This document shows, one piece after another, positions 40,977-51,482 of a stretch of 64,000 nt of DNA. The notes below the pieces were generated by a model. The model searched no databases. It saw only the letters and a program-made list of their open reading frames with translations, and had not been told where the DNA came from. The translations under genes were made by a program, and so were the position numbers. Within the stretch, counting starts at the first letter, position 1. Each line of letters starts with the position of its first letter. The stretch is taken from assembly GCA_039583875.1 (NCBI GenBank), contig CM077165.1, positions 79,968,757-80,032,756 of the forward strand. Direction: 5' to 3'. The DNA comes from Platanthera guangdongensis (Eukaryota; Streptophyta; Magnoliopsida; Asparagales; Orchidaceae).

Positions 40977-42269
40977 TGTTGAAGCCAAATTTGACCTCTG
41001 TGGAGTTCGGGGTCCCAAAATAGGGGTGACCGCGCACCTACTACCCTCAAGCGAACGATCTAGGCACAAGATTAGGAACACAAGGGACAGACCCAAGGTC
41101 TCAGCGTGGAGGACCCACCGCATACCCGGAAGACTAACAAACTCTTCCCCTCCCAAGCCAAAGGCTGAGCTAAGACACCTTCGGAGGGCGCTCTTGGCCG
41201 ACCGGAACATCTAAGGAGGATCTCAAGAACAACTCTCTCCTATCCAGATGTGTCTCCTTGGGTCTACACAAAAATGCTCCTCACCCGCCCTACTGATGGC
41301 GCAAACTCGCCGAGCAATGCCACGACACGCTGCCCAAACTGGGCCACTAACAACGTAATTCCGCTATTCTGACTGGCTGTCAACAGGCCATGAGGGGCTT
41401 CCCGGCAACTATACCTCGGGGCCCCTACGGGGCGAGCGGTTCTCGAGAACACCGCCTGCCTAATAAAAAGAAGAAACCTACACATCCTCAGAGCATCACA
41501 GATATTAAAAGAATATTACAGGAATATGAATTTCATACTTCGGCACGCAGTCCGGCATATAAATAAAAAAGGCCTTCGAGGGCCGGCACAAGCTTGGGCT
41601 TAAGCCCGCTACTCCCCGCCTGGTACTGCAACACCTGTACGTCAACGTCTCGACAAGCGGCGGTCAGCTAAACGCCAGTTGGTCAACATAAGCTGGCCGA
41701 ACATATTGCGTGTACCCCTTTTTCGGGGCTATGGTGCGCATTCCCTGCAAATGGAAAATATACAACATCCTCGGAGTCTTCTCCGGGATCCCCAGAACAT
41801 CACCAATCCGGCTCACACGTCCGGATGGGCTTCACACAGCATGCCTAAACCCGTACTCTCGCTTCCGGGTGCTAACACAGTTAATTGCGGGGACGTACAC
41901 GTCAACCCGTCGGAGAGCTCCCTTCCTCCACCCGTTGGTGGAGAGGGGCTTCCATGCAAATATGGAAATTGAGGGCTTCACCTGCCTAAGTAGAAATTTC
42001 GTTACCCTTGACGCGTGTTTGGCGGGGCCGCAACCGCGCTCATGGCCCGAGGCTCCACGTCTAGCATCCGTAGTGGTTGTCCGTGCCCGGATCCGACCAC
42101 CGTGGGAGAGTTTAAAGCTCCGAATGATTTTTTCCCTCCATGGTCGAGCCTCTCCAAGGCCGACCGTGCTCCACGTGACACCGAGGAAGTCAATCCCGGC
42201 CTCCACGACTTCAGGCGGCGTCGGGGAAGCTGATCCCGATTGGCCTAGCTCCAAACGGCGCCGGGAGAG

Positions 42270-42450
42270 GAGCTCCCGGTCGACCTAGCTGTAGGCGGCG
42301 CCGGGAGAGGAGCTCCCGGCCGGCCTCGCTTTAGGCGGCGCCGGGGGAGGAGCTCCCGGCCGGCCTCGCTTTAGGCGGCGCCGGGAGAGGAGCTCCCGGC
42401 CGTCCTCGCTGTAGGCGGCGCCGGGAGAGGAGCTCCCGGCCGGCCTTGCT
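42270..42450. repeat. 40-bp tandem repeat with hairpin GCCGGGAG/CTCCCGGC
   Basis: About five units. Each has a stem CCGGGAG, a four-base loop and CTCCCGG, followed by GGCCGGCC in most. The right LTR has the same array at about 48410-48501 and 49284-49375, split by E7. Confidence 0.8.
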
Positions 42451-42514
42451 TTGCCCTAGGCGGTGGCGACGAAGAGAGAACAAAGAGAGAGAGAGAGAGC
42501 CGAGGTGGGGTGCT

Positions 42515-42950
42515 GCTCCGGGCGGCCGGAGAAAGAAGAGAAATGGGGCGGGGTGTTGCTGCTCCTCGCGGCCGGAGAAAGAAAAGAAATGGGGCGGGGT
42601 GGTGCTGCTCCTCGCGGCCGGAGAAAGAAAAGAAACGGGGCGGGGTGGTGCTGCTCCTCGCGGCCGGAGAAAGAAAGGGCCGAGGCAGGGTGTTTCTGCT
42701 CCTCGCGGCCGGAGAAAGAAAAGAAACGGGGCGGGGTGGTGCTGCTCCTCACGGCCGGAGAAAGAAAGGGCCGAGGCGGGGTGTTGCTGCTCCTCGCGGC
42801 CGGAGAAAGAAAGGGCCGAGGCGGGGTGTTGCTGCTCCTCGCGGCCGGAGAAAGAAAGGGCCGAGGCGGGGTGTTGCTGCTCCTCGCGGCCGGAGAAAGA
42901 AAAGAAACGGGGCGGGGTGGTGCTGCTCCTCGCGGCCGAAGAAAGAGAAG
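42515..42950. repeat. 45/48-bp tandem repeat in E4 left LTR
   Basis: About nine or ten units containing GCGGCCGGAGAAAGAAA and GGGGCGGGGTG, of two length types (45 and 48 bp). Right LTR copy: about 49440-49870. Unit lengths divisible by three keep several frames open on both strands, so the long ORFs here are by-products. Confidence 0.82.
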
Positions 42951-43423
42951 AGGGGGCGGCTTGCTGCTGTAGACGGCCGGAGGGAGAGGAAGAGGGGGGC
43001 GGGCGGCCTGCTCCTGGCCGAAAGGGAGAGAGAGAGAGAGAGGCGGTGCTGCTTCTCCTCTAGCCGACGAGAGAGAGAGAGAGGGCGGGGTGGGGTTCTT
43101 CTGCTCTAGCCGATGAGAGAGGGAGAGACTGGCGGCCGGATTCCGCTCCAGGCCCAACCCTAGCCAGGAAATCCCGCTCCACCTCCTGCTTCCCTCCCCC
43201 TTTTTTTATTTCCTTCTTTTTTATTTCTCTGCCTCGCCCGTACCCGAGCCCACCCCCCAGCCTCCCTCTTCTCTCCTTTTTTTATTTGCCTCTTTTCTTC
43301 TTTTTCCTGCTGTACCCCCCTATCATGAGCCCACATGCTATTTTAATTGCTTCCCATGCTTTTTCCTGTACCGCCCATCCATCCCCCTCCTCTTTCTTTC
43401 TTCATCCCTCATGCATATATAAT

Positions 43424-43542
<119 letters not shown>

Positions 43543-43725
43543 TATTTAATATATACATAAATATATATATATATATATGTTTAAAGTCTATATAAATAGA
43601 ACCTCTGCACGCACGCACGAGGACCCGCACGAGCTCGAACGAGGCTGCACCAAAACGTCGCTCATAACATGTCCCGAGCGCGTCACTTGGGGAGGATCCC
43701 ACTCGGCCGGATATGGGGTTGTACA

Positions 43726-44098
43726 CAATCCCCGCTCTTTTCGAGGTTGGCACAAGCTCGGAAAGAAATGTCCAACCCCAAGTATCCGGCGAGTGGGAGC
43801 CGACCCAAAGAAAAATTTTGGGAGAAACTGAAAATTGCACTTATGCAGTTATGCCCACTAATCTTTTCATGCCCCTTCTGATCTTGTTGAACCACTCGAT
43901 ACATTTTTTTTTCTCACTGCTATTGGATTGCTCTTATACCTTTACTTACCATAACTGTTGAAGCCAAATATTTTGCAATCTCTTGAGCACGCGGAGCTAA
44001 TCCTTTCCCCCCAGGTGTGTCTACCGCCCTGCCCAGCTAATGAGAGCCTGAGCAGCGAGTCTACCCAGGACCGAGCAGTACTCGGGGTCCCTTACCCC
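43726..44098. other. E4 interior, left unique part
   Basis: No gene. At 43950-43972 the sequence ACCATAACTGTTGAAGCCAAAT repeats the last bases before the right LTR plus that LTR's first 14 bases (47113-47134), as if a second LTR start were embedded here. Confidence 0.55.
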
Positions 44099-46028
44099 CA
44101 CAGGAGAGCCTACGGACCTGCCGGCTAGATGAGAGCCTGCGCAGCGGGTCTACCTGGGGCCGAGCCGAGCTCGGGGTGTCGATGACGATCTCAAACCAAA
44201 CCTATCCCCCACAAGCGAGCCTACGGACCTGCCAGCTAGATGAGAGCCTGCGCAGCGGGTCTACCTGGGGCCGAGCCGAGCTCGGGGTGCCGATGACGAT
44301 CTCAAACCAAAACCTATCCCCCACAGGCGAACCTACGGACCTGCCAGCTAGATGAGAGCCTGCGCAGCGGGTCTACCTGGGGCCGAGCCGAGCTCGGGGT
44401 GCCGATGACGATCTCAAACCAAACCTATCCCCCACAGGCGAGCCTACGGACCTGCCAGCTAGATGAGAGCCTGCGCAGCGGGTCTACCTGGGGCCGAGCC
44501 GAGCTCGGGGTGCCGATGACGATCTCAAACCAAAACCTATCCCCCATAGGCGAGCCTACGGACCTGCCAGCTAGATGAGAGCCTGCGCAGCGGGTCTACC
44601 TGGGGCCGAGCCGAGCTCGGGGTGCGATGATGATCTCAAACCAAAACCTATCCCCCACAGGCGAGCCTACGGACCTGTCAGCTAGATGAGAGCCTGCGCA
44701 GCGGGTCTTCCTGGGGTCGAGCCGAGCTCGGGGTGCCGATGACGATCTCAAACCAAAACCTATCCCCCACAGGCGAACCTACGGACCTGCCAGCTAGATG
44801 AGAGCCTGCGCAGCGGGTCTACCTGGGGCCGAGCCGAGCTCGGGGTGCCGATGACGATCTCAAACCAAACCTATCCCCCACAGGCGAGCCTACGGACCTG
44901 CCAGCTAGATGAGAGCCTGCGCAGCGGGTCTTCCTGGGGCCGAGCCGAGCTCGGGGTGCCGATGACGATCTCAAACCAAAACCTATCCCCCACAGGCGAG
45001 CCTACGGACCTGCCAGCTAGATGAGAGCCTGCGCAGCGGGTCTACCTGGGGCCGAGCCGAGCTCGGGGTGCCGATGACGATCTCAAACCAAAACCTATCC
45101 CCCACAGGCGAGCCTACGGACCTGCCAGCTAGATGAGAGCCTGCGCAGCGGGTCTACCTGGGGCCGAGCCGAGCTCGGGGTGCCGATGACGATTCCACAA
45201 ACCTAACCTAACCTATCTTAACCTATCCTAACCTATCACGCACAAACCAAACCTATCCCCCACAGGCGAGCCTACGGACCTGCCAGCTAGATGAGAGCCT
45301 GCGCAGCGGGTCTTCCTGGGGCCGAGCCAAGCTCGGGGTGCCAATGAAGATCTCAAACCAAAACCTATCCCCCACAGGCGAGCCTACGGACCTGCCAGCT
45401 AGATGAGAGCCTGCGCAGCGGGTCTACCTGGGGCCGAGCCGAGCTCGGGGTGCCGATGACGATCTCAAACCAAAACCTATCCCCCACAGGCGAGCCTACG
45501 GACCTGCCAGCTAGATGAGAGCCTGCGCAGCGGGTCTACCTGGGGCCGAGCCGAGCTCGGGGTGCCGATGACGATTCCACAAACCTAACCTAACCTATCT
45601 TAACCTTTCCTAACCTATCACGCACAAACCAAACCTATCCCCCACAGGCGAGCCTACGGACCTGCCAGCTAGATGAGAGCCTGCGCAGCGGGTCTTCCTG
45701 GGGCCGAGCCGAGCTCGGGGTGCCGATGACGATCTCAAACCAAAACCTATCCCCCACAGACGAGCCTACGGACCTGCCAGCTAGATGAGAGCCTGCGCAG
45801 TGGGTCTACCTGGGGCCGAGCCGAGCTCGGGGTGCCGATGACGATCTCAAACCAAAACCTATCCCCCACAGGCGAGCCTACGGACCTGCCAGCTAGATGA
45901 GAGCCTGCGCAGCGGGTCTACCTGGGGCCGAGCCGAGCTCGGGGTGCCGATGACGATTCCATAAACCTAACCTAACCTATCTTAACCTATCCTAACCTAT
46001 CACGCACAAACCAAACCTATCCCCCACA
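44099..46028. repeat. Minisatellite array A, 111-112-bp units with higher-order pattern
   Basis: Sixteen units beginning GCGAGCCTACGGACCTGCC. The first seven are 111 or 112 bp. From 44883 on they form three 382-bp higher-order units of 112+112+158 bp (44883-45264, 45265-45646, 45647-46028). The 158-bp unit has a 46-bp insert with repeats of AACCTAACCTATC. Confidence 0.9.
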
Positions 46029-46860
46029 GGCGAGCCTACGGACCTGCCAGCTAGTAGGAGCCAGGCAGCGGGTCTACCTGGGGCCGAGCCGCGCTCGGGG
46101 TAGTGCAGAACTAAGAACCAGGACCTCTCCCCCACAGGCGAGCCTACGGACCTGCCAGCTAGTAGGAGCCAGGCAGCGGGTCTACCTGGGGCCGAGCCGC
46201 GCTCGGGGTAGTGCAGAACCAAGAACCCGGACCTCTCCCCCACAGGCGAGCCTACGGACCTGCCAGCTAGTAGGAGCCAGGCAGTGGGTCTACCTGGGGC
46301 CGAGCCGCGCTCGGGGTAGTGCAGAACCAAGAACCAGGACCTCTCCCCCACAGGCGAGCCTACGGACCTGCCAGCTAGTAGGAGCCAGGCAGCGGGTCTA
46401 CCTGGGGCCGAGCCGCGCTCGGGGTAGTGCAGAACCAAGAACCAGGACCTCTCCCCCACAGGCGAGCCTACGGAACTGCCAGCTAGTAGGAGCCAGGCAG
46501 CGGGTCTACCTAGGGCCGAGCCGCGCTCGGGGTAGTGCAGAACCAAGAACCAGGACCTCTCCCCCACAGGCGAGCCTACGGACCTGCCAGCTAGTAGGAG
46601 CCAGGCAGCGGGTCTACCTGGGGCCGAGCCGCGCTCGGGGTAGTGCAGAACCAAGAACCAGGACCTCTCCCCCACAGGCGAGCCTACGGACCTGCCAGCT
46701 AGTAGGAGCCAGGCAGCGGGTCTACCTGGGGCCGAGCCGCGCTCGGGGTAGTGCAGAACCAAGAACCAGGACCTCTCCCCCACAGGCGAGCCTACGGACC
46801 TGCCAGCTAGTAGGAGCCAGGCAGCGGGTCTACCTGGGGCCGAGCCGCGCTCGGGGTAGC
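46029..46860. repeat. Minisatellite array B, eight 108-bp units
   Basis: Starts at 46029, 46137, 46245, 46353, 46461, 46569, 46677 and 46785. Units share their first half with array A; the second half (GTAGTGCAGAACCAAGAACC) differs. 108 is divisible by three, so the minus strand is open across all eight copies (45992-46873) and would encode a 36-residue repeat. I do not regard it as a gene. Confidence 0.9.
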
Positions 46861-47120
46861 TCTCCCCGGTCAATCTCTACCCACTACGGGGCACATCTAC
46901 CCGCTACATCCACCCTCCTGAGAACGAGGGTCGATCATATAATATTCTCCCTAAGGTACGTTTTGATCTCCAGGATCGAACATCCTACCGACAAAAGGGA
47001 AATGGGAGGGGACTTCTTTCATCACATGACCCTGGTCGTCACTTGGTTCCTATTCTATATCCACGACGTTCGACTGAGTTTTTCTGTACTGGTCACTCTC
47101 CATGCTCACCGCACCATAAC
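46861..47120. other. E4 interior, right unique part
   Basis: Non-coding and not repeated. No primer-site or purine-tract signal is clear next to the LTR at 47121. Confidence 0.5.
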
Positions 47121-48518
47121 TGTTGAAGCCAAATTTGACCTCTGTGGAGTTCGGGGTCCCAAAATAGGGGTGACCGCGCACCTACTACCCTCAAGCGAAC
47201 GATCTAGGCACAAGATTAGGAACACAAGGGACAGACCCAAGGTCTCAGCGTGGAGGACCCACCGCATACCCGAAAGACTAACAAACTCTTCCCCTCCCAA
47301 GCCAAAGGCTGAGCTAAGACACCTTCGGAGGGCGCTCTTGGCCGACCGGAACATCTAAGGAGGATCTCAAGAACAACTCTCTCCTATCCAGATGTGTCTC
47401 CTTGGGTCTACACAAAAATGCTCCTCACCCGCCCTACTGATGGCGCAAACTCGTCGAGCAATGCCACGACACGCTGCCCAAACTGGGCCACTAACAACGT
47501 AATTCCGCTATTCTGACTGGCTGTCAACAGGCCATGAGGGGCTTCCCGGCAACTATACCTCGGGGCCCCTACGGGGCGAGCGGTTCTCGAGAACACCGCC
47601 TGCCTAATAAAAAGAAGAAACCTACACATCCTCAGAGCATCACAGATATTAAAAGAATATTACAGGAATATGAATTCCATACTTCGGCACGCAGGCCGGC
47701 ATATAAATAAAAAAGGCCTTCGAGGGCCGGCACAAGCTTGGGCTTAAGCCCGCTACTCCCCGCCTGGTACTGCAACACCTGTACGTCAACGTCTCGACAA
47801 GCGGCGGTCAGCTAAACGCCAGTTGGTCAACATAAGCTGGCCGAACATATTGCGTGTACCCCTTTTTCGGGGCTATGGTGCGCATTCCCTGCAAATGGAA
47901 AATATACAACATCCTCGGAGTCTTCTCCGGGATCCCCAGAACATCACCAATCCGGCTCACACGTCCGGATGGGCTTCACACAGCATGCCTAAACCCGTAC
48001 TCTCGCTTCCGGGTGCTAACACAGTTAATTGCGGGGACGTACACGTCAACCCGTCGGAGAGCTCCCTTCCTCCACCCGTTGGTGGAGAGGGGCTTCCATG
48101 CAAATATGGAAATTGAGGGCTTCACCTGCCCAAGTAGAAATTTCGTTACCCTTGACGCGTGTTTGGCGGGGCCGCAACCGCGCTCATGGCCCGAGGCTCC
48201 ACGTCTAGCATCCGTAGTGGTTGTCCGTGCCCGGATCCGACCACCGTGGGAGAGTTTAAAGCTCCGAATGATTTTTTCCCTCCATGGTCGAGCCTCTCCA
48301 AGGCCGACCGTGCTCCACGTGACACCGAGGAAGTCAATCCCGGCCTCCACGACTTCAGGCGGCGTCGGGGAAGCTGATCCCGATTGGCCTAGCTCCAAAC
48401 GGCGCCGGGAGAGGAGCTCCCGGTCGACCTAGCTGTAGGCGGCGCCGGGAGAGGAGCTCCCGGCCGGCCTCGCTTTAGGCGGTGCCGGGGGAGGAGCTCC
48501 CTGTAACAACCCCATCCG

Positions 48519-48585
48519 GTTAAGCGTGCTCGGGCTGGAGTAGTACTGGGATGGGTGACCTCCTGGGAAGTCCCCGTAGTGCGGG
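48519..48585 (+). other. 5S rRNA-like segment, copy A
   Basis: GTTAAGCGTGCTCGGGC then AGTAGTACTGGGATGGGTGACC and CTCCTGGGAAGTCC match the 3' half of plant 5S rRNA, with its internal Pol III control region (A-box and C-box). The 5' half is absent. It is part of E7, not a functional rRNA gene. Confidence 0.88.
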
Positions 48586-48914
48586 CTTGACTATCGAGTT
48601 TACCTCATCAAAGGGAGGCTGCGGCCACCAACAACCCGCCTGTGGATGGAGAGGGGTTGGGGTGCTTGGGCTGCAGCCCGGTAGGGTCGCCTAGAGCGGA
48701 GCCGTGACGCTGTCACGTTGGATCGGCTAGGGGCCTTACAATAAAAAGTGCACTTTTTATTGTAACGTCCCTAGCCGATCCAACGTGACAGCGTCACGGC
48801 TCCGCTCTAGGCGACGCTACCGGGCTGCAGCCCAAGCACCCCAACCCCTCTCCCTCCACAGGCGGGTTGTTGGTGGCCACAGCCTCCCTTTGATGAGGTA
48901 AACTCGATAGTCAA

Positions 48915-48991
48915 GCCCGCACTACGGGGACTTCCCAGGAGGTCACCCATCCCAGTACTACTCCAGCCCGAGCACGCTTAACTATGGAGTT
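48915..48991 (-). other. 5S rRNA-like segment, copy B
   Basis: Reverse-complement copy within E7, slightly longer than A, including the preceding AGAACTCC, which is also 5S-like. Confidence 0.88.
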
Positions 48992-49046
48992 CTTTCAACT
49001 CTCATCACCAATTGAGCTGCAGCTCAATTGGTGATGAGAGTTGAAA

Positions 49047-49124
49047 GAACTCCATAGTTAAGCGTGCTCGGGCTGGAGTAGTACTGGGATGGGTGACCTC
49101 CTGGGAAGTCCCCGTAGTGCGGGC
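49047..49124 (+). other. 5S rRNA-like segment, copy C
   Basis: + strand copy mirroring B. Just upstream, AGCTCAATTGGTGATGAG resembles a tRNA A-box region; no B-box follows. Confidence 0.85.
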
Positions 49125-50344
49125 TTGACTATCGAGTTTACCTCATCAAAGGGAGGCTGTGGCCACCAACAACCCGCCTGTGGAGGGAGAGGGGTTGGGG
49201 TGCTTGGGCTGCAGCCCGGTAGCGTCGCCTAGAGCGGAGCCGTGACGCTGTCACGTTGGATCGGCTAGGGACGTTACACTCCCGGCCGGCCTCGCTTTAG
49301 GCGGCGCCGGGAGAGGAGCTCCCGGCCGTCCTCGCTGTAGGCGGCGCCGGGAGAGGAGCTCCCGGCCGGCCTTGCTTTGCCCTAGGCGGTGGCGACGAAG
49401 AGAGAACAGAGAGAGAGAGAGCCGAGGTGGGGTGCTGCTCCGGGCGGCCGGAGAAAGAAGAGAAACGGGGCGGGGTGTTGCTGCTCCTCGCGGCCGGAGA
49501 AAGAAAAGAAACGGGGCGGGGTGGTGCTGCTCCTCGCGGCCGGAGAAAGAAAAGAAACGGGGCGGGGTGGTGCTGCTCCTCGCGGCCGGAGAAAGAAAGG
49601 GCCGAGGCGGGGTGTTGCTGCTCCTCGCGGCCGGAGAAAGAAAAGAAACGGGGCGGGGTGGTGCTGCTCCTCGCGGCCGGAGAAAGAAAGGGCCGAGGCG
49701 GGGTGTTGCTGCTCCTCGCGGTCGGAGAAAGAAAGGGCCGAGGCGGGGTGTTGCTGCTCCTCGCGGCCGGAGAAAGAAAGGGCCGAGGCGGGGTGTTGCT
49801 GCTCCTCGCGGCCGGAGAAAGAAAAGAAACGGGGCGGGGTGGTGCTGCTCCTCGCGGCCGGAGAAAGAGAAGAGGGGGCGGCTTGCTGCTGTAGACGGCC
49901 GGAGGGAGAGGAAGAGGGGGGCGGGCGGCCTGCTCCTGGCCGAAAGAGAGAGAGAGAGAGAGGGGCGGTGCTGCTTCTCCTCTAGCCGACGAGAGAGAGA
50001 GAGAGGGCGGGGCGGGGTTCTTCTGCTCTAGCCGATGAGAGAGGGAGAGACTGGCGGCCGGATTCCGCTCCAGGCCCAACCCTAGCCAGGAAATCCCGCT
50101 CCACCTCCTGCTTCCCTCCCCCTTTTTTTATTTCCTTCTTTTTTATTTCTCTGCCTCGCCCGTACCCGAGCCCACCCCCCAGCCTCCCTCTTCTTTCCTT
50201 TTTTTATTTGCCTCTTTTCTTCTTTTTCCTGCTGTACCCCCCTATCATGAGCCCACATGCTATTTTAATTGCTTCCCATGCTTTTTCCTGTACCGCCCAT
50301 CCATCCCCCTCCTCTTTCTTTCTTCATCCCTCATGCATATATAA

Positions 50345-50409
<65 letters not shown>

Positions 50410-50593
50410 ATTTAATATATACATAAATATATATATATATATATATGTTTAAAGTCTATATAAATAGAACCTCTGCACGCACGCACGAGGACCCGCACGA
50501 GCTCGAACGAGGCTGCACCAAAACGTCGCTCATAACATGTCCCGAGCGCGTCACTTGGGGAGGATCCCACTCGGCCGGATATGGGGTTGTACA

Positions 50594-51380
50594 AGAGGAT
50601 AGGTGTTGCGGACCGTCAACCGGTTCAGCTCCCGGTAATATATACATAATCGCAGTGATCCGTCCTTCTTCTTCACAAAGAGAACTGGCGCTCCCCATGG
50701 CGATGAACTAGGCCGCACAAATCCTGATTCGACTAGCTCCTGTAGTTGAGTCCTGAACTCTGCTAACTCCCTAGGAGCCATCCTGTAGGGTGCCCGGGAC
50801 ACCGGCTTCGCTCCCGGTACTAGCTGAATCCTGAAATCCAAATCTCTAGCAGGCGGTAGCCCGGGCAATTTCTCCGGGAATACGTCGGAGAAATCCCGGA
50901 CCACCGGAATATCTGAGATAGTCGCCTCTGTTCCCACCATCTCGAAGCAGACAACATAAACTTCTTCACCCTGCTCATGGGCCTTCACAGCCTGTATAGA
51001 AGATAACAGTAGGTGGCAGATAGGCTGGATACCTTCAAAGATGACATGAGAGTCGCCATGCCTTAGCGTGTTCCTCCTGGACAGGCAATCTATCTGGGCA
51101 TGGTTCCGATGCAACCAGGCCATGCCCAAGATCAAATCAAAGTCCTGCAGCTTCAGAATAGTTGTCGGCGCCTCAAATGCCTTGCCGCCAATCTCGGCCT
51201 CCATATCGCAATGTGTAGTGGTCCGCAGCTCCGACCCATCGGGTAGACGTACCCTCATCTCTAGTCCAGGGAACCTCTCCACGCCTTCGAGTCCGTCGAT
51301 GAAGGCCTCGGATACGAACGAGTGTGAAGCACCTGTGTCGAAAAGAGTATGAGCGGGCTTGCCGCTGATCATAACTATGC
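50594..51380 (-). pseudogene. pol: E5 pol: protease and N-terminal reverse transcriptase, cut by E4
   Basis: Starts after the predicted intron. Protease motif [20 protein letters not shown] ends the protease. RT starts at about 50830 with [38 protein letters not shown] and CIYYRELN (Tyr where Asp is usual). The frame breaks after VRNTYP at the E4 insertion and resumes at 40976. Confidence 0.9.
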
Positions 51381-51482
51381 CTGAGGTTTGTTTATGTGAA
51401 AGTTAATTGTTATCCTATAGTTCCAGGTACTAAATATATATCATTGGAAATCAAAGAAAAATTCATAATTAACTTCAAGTAC
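51381..51482 (-). other. Predicted 102-bp intron between E5 gag and protease
   Basis: The minus strand reads CACAG then GTACTTGAAG at the left splice site, and AACCTCAG then GCATAG at the right. It is AT-rich, has a TGA three codons in, and its removal keeps the frame. The flanking codons then match the usual gag-protease join in this lineage. Confidence 0.6.

Larger units (their letters stand above)
48502..49278 (+). mobile_element. E7: Cassandra-like 5S-derived element, three units in alternating orientation
   Basis: Ends TGTAAC...GTTACA with perfect 5-bp duplication CTCCC (48497-48501, 49279-49283). Unit A (+) 48502-48740; a 20-bp palindromic spacer; unit B (-) 48761-49019; unit C (+) 49020-49278. 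B and C are perfect or near-perfect reverse complements of 259 bp meeting at GAGCTGCAGCTC. Each unit carries the 3' part of 5S rRNA. Cassandra elements are small LTR elements with 5S sequence in their LTRs; a normal one has two direct LTRs and a primer site, not this folded form. Confidence 0.8.
47121..50593 (-). repeat. E4 right LTR (3,473 bp, including E7)
   Basis: Direct copy of 40977-43725, interrupted at 48502-49278 by E7. Without E7 and one copy of its duplication it is 2,691 bp; the remaining difference is mainly the shorter TA tract. Confidence 0.9.

Noticed and set aside
42446..43157. Several long overlapping ORFs on both strands
   Set aside because: They run through 45/48-bp tandem repeats. 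Unit lengths divisible by three keep frames open; all frames give low-complexity peptides and the right LTR has the same.
45190..45240. Interstitial telomere repeats
   Set aside because: AACCTAACCTATC is only loosely like plant telomere repeats (CCCTAAA); it is part of the 158-bp satellite unit.
44099..46860. CRISPR-like regular repeats
   Set aside because: Units are contiguous with no unique spacers, in a plant retroelement: a minisatellite.
45992..46873. A 293-codon minus-strand ORF of eight 36-residue repeats
   Set aside because: It exists only because the unit is 108 bp; no start context, no domain, and the neighbouring 112-bp array is not open.
49020..49060. tRNA gene
   Set aside because: Only an A-box-like piece; no B-box, anticodon arm or acceptor pairing.
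48515..49125. Genuine 5S rRNA genes
   Set aside because: Only the 3' part with the control region is present, inside a mobile unit with a target duplication.
49297..50079. Long ORFs in the second E4 LTR
   Set aside because: Same tandem-repeat by-product as in the left LTR.
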